Source: Alloprevotella tannerae
Lineage (GTDB): Bacteria > Bacteroidota > Bacteroidia > Bacteroidales > Bacteroidaceae
Assembly (NCBI GenBank): GCA_015259305.1
Contig: JABZGO010000009.1
Span: 4,994 to 19,226 of the forward strand
Length of the DNA: 14,233 nucleotides
Direction: 5' to 3'
Made by a program: the position numbers and the translations under genes. Under the pieces are notes generated by a model. The model was not told where the DNA came from, did no database searches, and saw only the letters and a list, made by a program, of their open reading frames with translations. Shown here in pieces: positions 7,524-14,233 of this stretch. How positions within the stretch are numbered: the first letter of the stretch is position 1; every line of letters begins with the position of its first letter.

Positions 7524-7745
7524 GTTTATTCTGCTTTCTTGTCGTCTTGCAGCCTTGTCGCTCTTTGCGATGCGGGGCTTGTAAGGCCTAAAAGCTACGA
7601 TGCGCCGGCCGTTTCCGAACAAGCGAATCACAAGTTGCGTCGGCGGCAGTCGGAAGTCCTTTGCAAGTGGGCAGAATCACCCTTATCGGCGAGTGTCGAT
7701 AGGAAGCATTCTTCGTAAACTTTTATTATCTCTTATTTTTTACAG
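7524..7745. other. Leader-like gap before the TonB receptor gene
   Basis: A 222-base gap without a convincing open frame. Small inverted repeats are present (for example TATCG...CGATA near 7686-7703), but no terminator with a T run and no TAnnTTTG promoter box. It is therefore probably an untranslated spacer in a shared transcript. I do not recognise a known riboswitch. The last 25 bases are AT-rich and have no Shine-Dalgarno. Confidence 0.35.
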
Positions 7746-10085
7746 ATGAACCCTCATAAGTTTCACTACTTTCGGGGCCTATTGCTAATCTGTTTGCTGG
7801 CAGCACAAAACGCATTTGCGCAGCAGTCTGACAGTCTTCGCACGACGTCAAAACCGACCATCTTGGTCCTTGACAGCGAAACGCGGCAGCCGATTCAAGA
7901 CGCCCTTTTATCCTATGCGAAAACTACGATAACGGCAGATTCTACCGGAATAATCCGACTCCCGTCAGTGCCGCGCCGACAGGAAATCTTAAAAATTTCG
8001 GCCCTCGGCTATACGACGCAGGCCCTCCATTGGCAGGACTTGACGCTGAGCGGCGGCCAACGCATCGTTGCCTTGCGCCCTTACGCCAATAATCTGCGCG
8101 AAGCAGTCGTTAGGGGCACAAAAAACGAAGTCTCGGTCAACGCCGTCGCATCGCAAATCAACAGCCGGACGATCTCCTCTGCTATGGGCCAATCGCTCGC
8201 CTCGCTACTCGAAAAGGTAGGCGGCGTAAGTTCGATACAGACCGGCACGAGTACGGCCAAGCCGGTCATACAAGGGATGTATGGCAATCGAATCCTGATG
8301 ATCAATAACGGCGCGCGGCAGACCGGTCAACAGTGGGGCCTCGATCACGCGCCGGAGATTGACAAAAACAGCAGCGCACGCATCCAAGTGGTTAAAGGTG
8401 CGGAGGCTGTGCGCTATGGATCGGAGGCGCTCGGCGGCATCATTATCTTAGAACAAAAACCGCTGCCTTATGGCGAGACGAATATTGGAGGTAGCGTCAG
8501 CGGACTCGTAGGCGCGAACGGCCTACGCTACAATGCGGTCGCAACAATCGAAGGTTCGATGCCTTTTCTCCGCGACTTGGCGTGGCGCGTGCAGGGCACG
8601 TATCTGAATTCCGGCGATGCGCGGACGGCAGATTACGTCCTGAACAACACGGGTTACAGGGAACAAGACGTAAGTCTGAACCTCGGCTATCGCCACGGCC
8701 CACTGCGCCTCGAAACATCGTACAGCCTCTTCGATCATAAGGAAGGCGTGATGATGAGTTCCCAACTGGGTAGCGAAGACTTACTGCGGGAGCGCATCGA
8801 AGCAGGACGCCCGACGTACATACTACCGTTTTCGCGCCACATCCTCTATCCTTATCACCGCGTCGTACACCACACGGCCATCGGAAAAGTGTTTTTGGAC
8901 GGTGGAAAGTGGGGACAGTTCTTCTGGCAGACAGCCTTTCAAAACGACATTCGCAAGGAATTTCGCGTAAGACGAATGAATCTCTCCCACATTCCCGCAG
9001 TAAGTATGACGCTGACTTCGTTTCAGAACCAGCTAAAATGGACGAAAGATTACGCCAACTGGCAATCAGAAGCCGGCATCTCGTACTTGCACATTCGCAA
9101 CAAGAACGAAGCGGGCACGGGCGTGGTTTCGCTCATCCCCAACTACACCGAATACGACGCGGGGGCTTTTCTCATCCAAAAATATCGGAAAGGCATTTGG
9201 AGCGGTGAGGCCGGCGTGCGCTTCGATCACCAACAGACGCGCGCAGCGGGCTATGATTACACCGGAAAACTTTATACCGGAGATCACAAATTCAGCAATC
9301 TTTCCTACAACTTGGGCTTTCACGTGCAACCATCCAATGCTTTTTCGCTGACGTCCAACCTTGGTTTGGCTTGGCGCGCACCTCACGTTTACGAACTCTA
9401 CAGTAATGGCAACGAGTTGGGATCTGGAATGTTTGTCGTCGGAGATGCGAGCATGAAGTCGGAGCAAAGCACGAAATGGATCGTATCTGCCGACTACCGG
9501 AGCAAGCTTTTTGACCTCAAAGCTGAAGCTTTTGTACAATGGATCAACGGTTATATTTACGACGAGCCTACGCATCAGTTTATAACGGTTATTTCCGGCT
9601 CCTATCCGCTTTTCCAATACAAGCAAACCGACGCATTTTTCCGCGGTTTCGATGCTGCTTTCGATTTGCAGCCTCTGAAATTCCTTCATTACCATCTGCA
9701 AACGTCGCTGATTTGGGCCAACGAGCGCAAGACGCGGGCTTATTTGCCCTACATTCCCTCTTGGCGCGTGGATCAAGAAATCGGGCTGAGCGACATCAAG
9801 TGGGGAAAGACGTCGCCTTGGATCAGTCTGCGCCATCGCTTTGTCGCAAAACAGCGGCGCTTTAATCCGGCCAGCGATTTGGTTAATTTCACGCCGCCGG
9901 CCTACCATCTTTTTGGCGTTGAAGCAGGTGCGGAATGGGCTATCGGCGGGCGGCAAAAGCTGCGCCTTTCGCTCACGGTCGACAACCTCTTTAATAAGCT
10001 TTACAAGGAGTACACCAACCGCTCGCGTTACTATGCTCACGATATGGGCCGCGATGTTCGCTTGCAGGTCAACTGGCTCTTTTAG
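7746..10085 (+). CDS. TonB-dependent outer-membrane receptor, metal-type (zinc/metal uptake predicted)
   Basis: 779 residues. A signal peptide ends at about residue 25 (NAFA|QQ). A carboxypeptidase-regulatory-like beta-sandwich follows (about 38-110), typical of Bacteroidetes receptors. The plug domain (about 116-238) carries 'KPVIQGMYGNRILMINNGAR', then 'GQQWGLDHAPEIDKNSSARIQVVKGAEAVRYGSEALGG', and a 22-strand-type beta barrel fills the rest, ending in a terminal Phe (VNWLF) as outer-membrane barrels do. The plug text with 'QWG.DHAPEID' is characteristic of the ZnuD-like/metal branch, not of SusC glycan receptors (it is too short, and no SusD follows). I infer uptake of zinc, another metal or a metal chelate. 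The His/Cys protein upstream and the His-rich lipoprotein 44 bases downstream agree. A heme or siderophore substrate cannot be excluded. Confidence 0.85.
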   Translation: MNPHKFHYFRGLLLICLLAAQNAFAQQSDSLRTTSKPTILVLDSETRQPIQDALLSYAKTTITADSTGIIRLPSVPRRQEILKISALGYTTQALHWQDLTLSGGQRIVALRPYANNLREAVVRGTKNEVSVNAVASQINSRTISSAMGQSLASLLEKVGGVSSIQTGTSTAKPVIQGMYGNRILMINNGARQTGQQWGLDHAPEIDKNSSARIQVVKGAEAVRYGSEALGGIIILEQKPLPYGETNIGGSVSGLVGANGLRYNAVATIEGSMPFLRDLAWRVQGTYLNSGDARTADYVLNNTGYREQDVSLNLGYRHGPLRLETSYSLFDHKEGVMMSSQLGSEDLLRERIEAGRPTYILPFSRHILYPYHRVVHHTAIGKVFLDGGKWGQFFWQTAFQNDIRKEFRVRRMNLSHIPAVSMTLTSFQNQLKWTKDYANWQSEAGISYLHIRNKNEAGTGVVSLIPNYTEYDAGAFLIQKYRKGIWSGEAGVRFDHQQTRAAGYDYTGKLYTGDHKFSNLSYNLGFHVQPSNAFSLTSNLGLAWRAPHVYELYSNGNELGSGMFVVGDASMKSEQSTKWIVSADYRSKLFDLKAEAFVQWINGYIYDEPTHQFITVISGSYPLFQYKQTDAFFRGFDAAFDLQPLKFLHYHLQTSLIWANERKTRAYLPYIPSWRVDQEIGLSDIKWGKTSPWISLRHRFVAKQRRFNPASDLVNFTPPAYHLFGVEAGAEWAIGGRQKLRLSLTVDNLFNKLYKEYTNRSRYYAHDMGRDVRLQVNWLF

Positions 10086-10129
10086 ACAAAAAACCACATA
10101 CAATAATCATTTTATAAACACAGAGAATT

Positions 10130-11149
10130 ATGAAACGTAATGCAATCAAACTAATCTCGGCGGCCGTGTTCGCCCTCTTTTTCGCCGTAACTTTTACGGC
10201 TTGTAGCAATGATCCTGTCACACCCCCCAATCCTATCAACGAGAAGGGCCACGAAGATCCTACGAAGATGGTGATTGAACTCTACGAATGTCACATGCAC
10301 GCCGACTGGAACAAGATCGACGTGGAAGGAGGTGCTCATCAGGACCCCGAAACTAAGGCAAAGTATCTGAAAAAGGTGCAAGAAATCACCTTCGAGAACA
10401 AGGAAGGCAAAGGCTGGGGCTATGCTGACGGCAGCCGGAAGTCGTTCTTCGTGCGCCAGTCGGCCGATTATCATACCGGCAGCAATTTTACGCCGGCCCC
10501 CGTCTATCTTTTGTTCATCAAATATTATGATAAGAAGGGACAACTTATGAACAATCAATTCGTAGAAGGCGGACAGGACAACCTCCATCAGCATTATTTT
10601 ACCACCTCCAACGCAACTGAGTTGATGACCGGCGCACCTTTGGCCGACGGCACTCAGACTACGAACTACATTGACTATAAATATACGGACACAACGCCTT
10701 GGGATAAAACGCACCACAGCGGCGAAGCAGAGATTACGGGCCGCTCCAATCCGATAGGACTCAAAGGCGCGGTGCGTTTCTTAAAGAATCGCGTAAAGTT
10801 TGACCTGCGTATACAGCTCTGGCACGCATTCAAAGGCAAGAAAGATCCGGCTGCGAGCGACTTCGACCCGTTCTACAAGCGCTCGGCTTACAGCCAGGCT
10901 TTCGGCACTTCGGATATTAACGTCACCGTGCCCATCGTCGTTTACGCAAATCGCGAAGAATACGTTGACGGACTTGAAAGCAGCACGGATGTAAGCAAAG
11001 TGCCCGAAAACAGCTACGATGCAGCCGGCAACGCACTCATACAAGCAATCATGAAGGCCTTTGACCTGACTTGGACGGAGGCTTTGACCGACTATCAGAA
11101 ATTTATTTGGGACGACAGCGATGGCGAATCAGGCCACGTATGGCTCTAA
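10130..11149 (+). CDS. His-rich lipoprotein partner of the TonB receptor
   Basis: 339 residues. The N terminus (MKRNAIK plus a hydrophobic core) ends in 'TFTAC' with Cys25 as the likely lipidated residue, followed by SNDP, then a Pro-rich linker. The mature part is soluble. Histidines occur in likely metal-binding settings: 'ECHMHADW' (53-60), 'GGAH' (67-70), 'NLHQHYF' (151-157), 'KTHHSGE' (193-199). The gene starts 44 bases after the receptor stop and is followed by a strong terminator, so it is probably co-transcribed and works with the receptor at the cell surface or in the periplasm. I infer capture of a metal or metal complex. It does not look like SusD or HmuY. I do not recognise a named family. 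Confidence 0.8.
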   Translation: MKRNAIKLISAAVFALFFAVTFTACSNDPVTPPNPINEKGHEDPTKMVIELYECHMHADWNKIDVEGGAHQDPETKAKYLKKVQEITFENKEGKGWGYADGSRKSFFVRQSADYHTGSNFTPAPVYLLFIKYYDKKGQLMNNQFVEGGQDNLHQHYFTTSNATELMTGAPLADGTQTTNYIDYKYTDTTPWDKTHHSGEAEITGRSNPIGLKGAVRFLKNRVKFDLRIQLWHAFKGKKDPAASDFDPFYKRSAYSQAFGTSDINVTVPIVVYANREEYVDGLESSTDVSKVPENSYDAAGNALIQAIMKAFDLTWTEALTDYQKFIWDDSDGESGHVWL

Positions 11150-11190
11150 TTAAAAGCCTCAGCGCCCCTTGAGCGCTGCCCGACGTAAAG

Positions 11191-11239
11191 TCGGCCCCGC
11201 GTTGCTCTCATTCAGCAGGCAACGGGGGCCGATTTTTTT
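11191..11239 (+). terminator. Rho-independent terminator after the lipoprotein gene
   Basis: TCGGCCCCGCGTTGC (11191-11205) pairs with GCAACGGGGGCCGA (11219-11232), 13 pairs with a small bulge, followed by seven Ts (11233-11239). Two smaller hairpins precede it: CAGCGC/GCGCTG (11160-11178) and CCGAC/GTCGG (about 11179-11193, overlapping the large stem). Confidence 0.88.
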
Positions 11240-11290
11240 ATGCGCGGCATTGCATTTGCTTTGTACCACACTCCCCTCTGCGACCTTGCT

Positions 11291-11378
11291 CTCAAGATAA
11301 AAAAGGTTTGCGCTCACGAGAAAAAAGGTTTCAGCTCGTGATGAAAAAGGTTTACGCTCACGATAGCAAAAGCTGCAA
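11291..11378 (-). repeat. 22-bp tandem repeat array B (inverted relative to array A)
   Basis: Four contiguous 22-bp units start at 11291, 11313, 11335 and 11357 with cores CTCAAGAT, CTCACGAG, CTCGTGAT and CTCACGAT. On the + strand the first three cores are followed by A5-6 GGTTT plus four bases, the reverse complement of the CGTA(A/C)ACCTTT segment of array A at 6740-6834. The last unit is degenerate. Core 2 and core 3 are reverse complements over seven bases and could form a hairpin. Confidence 0.75.
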
Positions 11379-11642
11379 GAGAGCTGAAAGCCTCAAAGAA
11401 AGCCGTGCGGGACCACACGTAGTCAGGACCTTGTGCAAAAAGCGTCGATCAGTAGCCAAATAAATCCGACTTTTGTCAGGCAAACGTCAAGCATTGCAGC
11501 CCACATTATACCGTTAGCAGTCGGCGCGGCAAAACCTTGTATTTCAGAAAATCATCATTATCCTCTCACAGTTGACCACGGTGAGCAGCCGGTCGAGCCG
11601 AGCGACGCAGGGCAAGGACGGATTCCTTCCCAAAAGGGTACG
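11379..11642. other. Non-coding stretch after array B
   Basis: No gene is supported. An open frame that could start near 11433 has no recognisable protein character and runs through the terminator hairpin of the opposite operon. No tRNA, promoter box or repeat other than array B is seen. Confidence 0.45.
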
Positions 11643-11679
11643 AAAAACGGGAAGCGCAACTTTCGTTGTCAACTTCCCG
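11643..11679 (-). terminator. Terminator of the sigma/DUF4252 operon
   Basis: Read on the minus strand, CGGGAAG (11679-11673) and CTTCCCG (11654-11648) pair around an inner CAAC/GTTG stem, then comes a run of five Ts (11647-11643 complement). It lies about 130 bases after the DUF4252 stop codon. No competing gene lies between. Confidence 0.7.
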
Positions 11680-11706
11680 CTATTCTGATCCCGCCGGATA
11701 CGTGGG

Positions 11707-11732
11707 AGAGAAATGCCTGCGGCACATTCTCT
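11707..11732. other. Hairpin downstream of the DUF4252 gene
   Basis: AGAGAA (11707-11712) pairs with TTCTCT (11727-11732) and TGCC pairs with GGCA inside, loop TGC. No good T run follows on either strand. It lies in the 3' untranslated part of the minus-strand operon and may stabilise or pause that transcript. Confidence 0.4.
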
Positions 11733-11809
11733 TTCTGATGTTTTAATAGAGCAGTGATGTTTTGTATATTCTCCGCCGGATGCGGATCGACCAGTGTTTG
11801 TATCTTGTT

Positions 11810-12283
11810 TTACGAATTTATTAAGCTTTTGATGACGGCTTCAGTCATATTGCCGGTGACGTTGACTATGTACAAGCGCCCCTGAGTCTTGGTCAGCAGC
11901 ACAGCCTCTACAATTGTGTCACCCTTTCGGCGCACGTAAATCGTCTTGCCGTCGTAGTCGTTGAAGTGAGCAAAGCGATCGCTGTTCTGCTGAAGCAGAC
12001 TTTTGGCTTTGTCAAACAAGCCTGACGTCTCGCCGGCGTTTCTATTAGAGACTATGCGCACACTCTTGATGCATTGCAGCGCTTGCTGCGCCTGTCGATC
12101 CTTGGACAAGGTCTTCATTGAGAGCATTCGGTTGATCATCGTCGGGCTCACGGTCTGGCAGTAGAGCGAAGTGTTTGTCGCATACAGCTTCAAGTAGTTT
12201 TCCGCGAAGTCCGTTTCGACCTGCGCTTGGGCCGCGATGCACATCAACAGGCCGCAAATCAGCAGTAGTATTCTATTCCTCAT
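11810..12283 (-). CDS. Secreted DUF4252 family protein
   Basis: 157 residues. A clear signal peptide ends at Ala20 (AAQA|Q), so it is exported; there is no lipobox. The mature part has the alternating helix and strand pattern of DUF4252 ('AENYLKLY', 'LQCIKSVRIVSN', 'VEAVLLTKTQGRLYIVNVTGNM'), a small domain of unknown function frequent in Bacteroidetes. It is the third gene of the sigma operon, and its start overlaps the end of the upstream gene by 11 bases, so translation is probably coupled. It is likely an effector or feedback component of the sigma-factor response; the actual function is unknown. Confidence 0.85.
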   Translation of the reverse strand: MRNRILLLICGLLMCIAAQAQVETDFAENYLKLYATNTSLYCQTVSPTMINRMLSMKTLSKDRQAQQALQCIKSVRIVSNRNAGETSGLFDKAKSLLQQNSDRFAHFNDYDGKTIYVRRKGDTIVEAVLLTKTQGRLYIVNVTGNMTEAVIKSLINS

Positions 12284-12833
12284 TGACTATCGGATCTTTT
12301 TCCACCTCGGGCGATTGCTCCTTGGTCGAATCGGCGGAGGCGGTGCGCTGAAACATATTCAAGCCGCTTTCTACTACGTGGTAGGCCTGCGCCGGATTGT
12401 TGTATGTGTCACTATAATTGTTGGGGTTGTAATCCCAAGCCTCCGTATCGCGATTAAACGACTTCTGCGCGCCGATTCCGACCAACACGACGATGGCCAC
12501 TGCGGCGGCAGCTTGGAAGAACGGGCGGAAACTGATGCCGCCATTGATGCGGCGAGCTTTTACTCTTAATGTAGGCGATGGCTTTTGCATCTGCTGCGTC
12601 GGCTCGTCGGCCTTGGTAGGCTCCGCAATGAGTTTCAGCAAGCGCTCATCGAAGTCGGCACCCAAACCGACAGACTGCTGCGCTTCCTCGTAAGCGAAAA
12701 GCGGACGATAGCGCTCCAAAGCAGCGGGCACATCGGGCTGCGCAAAGAAAGTCTTCAGGATAGCTTCCTCGGCCTCCGTGGTTTGCGTCTCCCAATAGCG
12801 CTCCAAGAGTTGTTCGATGTACTTATAATCCAT
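12273..12833 (-). CDS. Single-pass membrane protein, probable anti-sigma factor
   Basis: 186 residues. An acidic, helical N-terminal part (1-70; 'DYKYIEQLLERYWETQTTEAEEAILKTFF') would lie in the cytoplasm; one transmembrane segment at about 104-122 ('PFFQAAAAVAIVVLVGIGA') is followed by a polar C-terminal part ending in PIVNEE. This N-in, one-pass layout directly after an ECF sigma gene (11-base overlap) is the usual plan of an anti-sigma factor, although the classic zinc-binding HxxxCxxC motif is absent. The N-terminal 'LLERYWETQTTEAEE' is common in Bacteroidetes proteins at this position. Role inferred from context. Confidence 0.75.
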   Translation of the reverse strand: MDYKYIEQLLERYWETQTTEAEEAILKTFFAQPDVPAALERYRPLFAYEEAQQSVGLGADFDERLLKLIAEPTKADEPTQQMQKPSPTLRVKARRINGGISFRPFFQAAAAVAIVVLVGIGAQKSFNRDTEAWDYNPNNYSDTYNNPAQAYHVVESGLNMFQRTASADSTKEQSPEVEKDPIVNEE

Positions 12834-13332
12834 AACTTTCTTCTTTTAGATATTGTTTTTTGATGGCTTGGCGGGCGCGGAAGAGGGTTATTTTTACGTT
12901 ATCTTCCGTTATGCCGAGCGTTTCGGCCACTTCCTTGTAACTTTTCCCCTCGATGTCGCGCAGTTGCATTGCACTTCTCTGCCTTTCGGGCAAGCTATTA
13001 AATAATTCGTGCACGCGTCGCAGCTTTTCATCGTGCTCTAATTGCTCCTGAGCGGAAAGCGAGCGATCGGCAGCCTCATACGCTACGTCGAGAGAGAGGT
13101 TTTGAGCTTCTTTTTTGTCGTGCCTATCGAGCGCTAAGTTGCGGCAAACAGTCAGACAATAAGCCTCCAGAGAATTCAAACCGCCCAGTTCTTCGCGTTT
13201 TGTCCATACGCGTATCAGCGTATCTTGCGTTACGTCCTCCGCTTCGGCTGTATCGAGCGTAATTCTGAGCGCTAAGCGGTACAGTTTGTTCTTAAGCGGG
13301 AGCAGATCTTCTCGGAAATCGATTTCTTTCAC
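12823..13332 (-). CDS. ECF-type RNA polymerase sigma factor
   Basis: 169 residues from a GTG at 13332-13330. The frame stays open upstream to an ATG at 13542, but that extra 70-residue stretch is basic, low in character and unlike sigma factors, so the GTG start (VKEIDFREDLLPLKNKLYRLALR) is preferred. Region 2 spans about 13-75 ('AEDVTQDTLIRVWTKREEL' at 31-49 is the conserved core-binding/-10 region). Region 4 spans about 110-160 with the helix-turn-helix 'GKSYKEVAETLGITEDNVKITLFRAR'. It probably directs RNA polymerase to a small stress or envelope regulon including its own operon, held in check by the membrane protein next to it. Confidence 0.88.
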   Translation of the reverse strand: MKEIDFREDLLPLKNKLYRLALRITLDTAEAEDVTQDTLIRVWTKREELGGLNSLEAYCLTVCRNLALDRHDKKEAQNLSLDVAYEAADRSLSAQEQLEHDEKLRRVHELFNSLPERQRSAMQLRDIEGKSYKEVAETLGITEDNVKITLFRARQAIKKQYLKEESYGL

Positions 13333-13522
13333 CGGGTTGTAGTTCTCTTTTTGTGGCCCTCTGTAAAGGAGACGCCTATGAAGCGAAAATGTTACTTGGA
13401 TTTGGCATTTTTTTTGCGATTTATTTGCTGTCACGTCTTTTCGGCGGGCGGGCAAAGTAGTTCGCGCAGGTTTTTCGGCCGTCATTCCGCCTACTAAATT
13501 ACCACTATTCATCGAGAAATCG

Positions 13523-13530
13523 TACTTTTG
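13523..13530 (+). promoter_or_regulatory. Bacteroidetes -7 box for the nitroreductase gene
   Basis: TACTTTTG matches TAnnTTTG and lies 102 bases before the ATG at 13632, in the space between divergent operons. No convincing -33 element is seen. The leader after it contains a small inverted repeat, AGATGG (13562-13567) with CCATCT (13586-13591). Confidence 0.45.
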
Positions 13531-13631
13531 TAGCGACAACATTTAGATGGGTCAGTCCCAAAGATGGCATTCCTTTTCTTAAAATCCATCTGCCGCGGCG
13601 GCCATCGCATTATTATCATATCAACACAAAC

Positions 13632-14150
13632 ATGGAAGCATTAGAAGCCCTATTGACGCGCCGCAGTTGCAAATCTTACCGCCCCGAAATGCCCTCGAAA
13701 GAGATTTTAGACAAGATCTTGGAGGCCGGCACCTTTGCCCCGACGGGACGCGGCGCACAGGCGCCGATCATCGTCGCCGTCACGAACAAGGAAGTGCGGG
13801 ATCAGCTCTCACAAATGAACGCTGAGATCCTCGGCACCAAGGCCGACCCGTTTTATGGCGCGCCCGTCGTGCTCGTCGTCTTGGCTGACCGCACGCAGCA
13901 CACATACATTTACGATGGATCTTCGGTTATGGAGAATCTGCAATTGGCTGCTCACGCGCTCGGCTTGGGCAGTTGCTGGATACATCGCGCCAAGGAAGAA
14001 TTTGATAGCGAAGCCGGCAAGTCACTGCTCAAATCTTGGGGCATCGAAGGCGATTATGAAGGCATCGGCCATTGCATTGTAGGTTATCCCGACAAGCTCC
14101 CGACGACCGAAAAGCCGCGCAAGGCCGACTATATCCGCTACGTGCGATGA
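13632..14150 (+). CDS. Nitroreductase-family FMN oxidoreductase
   Basis: 172 residues, short but complete. Seen: the FMN-phosphate-binding start 'LLTRRSCKSYRPEMPSKE' (7-23, RRS and K14), 'EAGTFAPTGRGAQAP' (31-45), the helix 'VMENLQLAAHALGLGSCWIH' (99-118) and the C-terminal 'KPRK' (161-164) that usually contacts FMN. Such proteins reduce nitro compounds, quinones or flavins with NAD(P)H; the natural substrate is not clear from sequence. The ATG at 13632 gives the standard family start. It is divergent from the sigma operon; its stop overlaps the next start (ATGA), so the two are translationally coupled. Confidence 0.9.
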   Translation: MEALEALLTRRSCKSYRPEMPSKEILDKILEAGTFAPTGRGAQAPIIVAVTNKEVRDQLSQMNAEILGTKADPFYGAPVVLVVLADRTQHTYIYDGSSVMENLQLAAHALGLGSCWIHRAKEEFDSEAGKSLLKSWGIEGDYEGIGHCIVGYPDKLPTTEKPRKADYIRYVR

Positions 14151-14233
14151 GGCGGCCGCATCGGCCGCTCCTTTTGGTGCTTTGCGCGGCGGCCTCACTC
14201 CTGTTTGCGCAGAAGAAAACGCCCGCCGCGCAA
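14147..14233 (+). CDS. Start of an exported protein (partial, cut by window edge)
   Basis: The ATG overlaps the nitroreductase TGA in the sequence ATGA. The 29 visible codons encode an Arg-rich n-region (MRRPHRP), a hydrophobic core (LLLVLCAAASLLFA) and a probable cleavage site before QKK, so a signal peptide is likely. The rest is outside the window and no family can be named. A GC-rich 7-bp hairpin (GCGGCCG / CGGCCGC, 14152-14168) lies over the first codons. Confidence 0.65.
   Translation, partial: MRRPHRPLLLVLCAAASLLFAQKKTPAAQ

Noticed and set aside
9066..10103. Long open frame (345 codons) antisense to the TonB receptor gene
   Set aside because: The + strand encodes a clear receptor with signal peptide, plug and barrel end. 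The antisense product has no domain features and is explained by codon bias of the receptor gene.
11433..11738. Open frame of 101 codons on the + strand
   Set aside because: It passes through the minus-strand terminator hairpin and another hairpin; composition is not protein-like and no ribosome-binding site is seen.
13453..13459. Minus-strand TACTTTG as promoter of the sigma operon
   Set aside because: It is one base short of the TAnnTTTG spacing and no second element is seen; an ECF-dependent promoter of unknown sequence is equally likely.

Overview
The window looks like chromosomal DNA from an anaerobic member of the order Bacteroidales (Bacteroidetes). Evidence: the Bacteroides-type aconitase, the SusC-era style TonB-dependent receptor with an N-terminal carboxypeptidase-regulatory-like domain, the ECF sigma / membrane protein / DUF4252 trio, mostly absent Shine-Dalgarno sequences, and two matches to the Bacteroidetes -7 promoter box TAnnTTTG. 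Genus cannot be fixed from the sequence alone; a Prevotella/Porphyromonas-like relative is a guess.

Region 1 (2-5923, + strand) is a citrate-metabolism gene run: the tail of citF (citrate lyase alpha), citX, a fused citC-citG gene, aconitase and NADP-type isocitrate dehydrogenase. Gaps are 11, -17, 27 and 30 bases, so one operon is likely. CitX and CitG make and attach the citrate lyase prosthetic group and CitC acetylates it, so the cluster can split citrate to acetate and oxaloacetate. Aconitase and isocitrate dehydrogenase send the same substrate to 2-oxoglutarate. Two terminator hairpins in a row close the unit.

Region 2 (about 5970-7200) has no convincing gene but much structure: two inverted copies of a ~105-bp composite palindromic element (6210-6315 and 6517-6621) and an array of 22-bp tandem repeats (6740-6834).

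Region 3 (7129-11239, + strand) is a likely uptake locus: a promoter, a small membrane-anchored protein with His and CxxC residues, a TonB-dependent receptor whose plug resembles zinc/metal-type receptors, and a His-rich lipoprotein, closed by a strong terminator. A second array of the same 22-bp repeat family lies just after it (11291-11378) in inverted orientation, so the two arrays bracket the locus.

Region 4 (11643-13332, - strand) is a three-gene operon: ECF sigma factor, single-pass membrane protein (probable anti-sigma) and secreted DUF4252 protein, with two 11-base overlaps and a terminator. Divergent from it, region 5 (13523-14233, + strand) holds a promoter, a nitroreductase-family flavoprotein, and the start of a further exported protein cut off by the window edge.

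The most unusual signals are the two intergenic repeat families, one showing a compensatory base-pair change, the other showing flipped core dinucleotides, and the physical joining of citrate lyase maturation genes to aconitase and isocitrate dehydrogenase.
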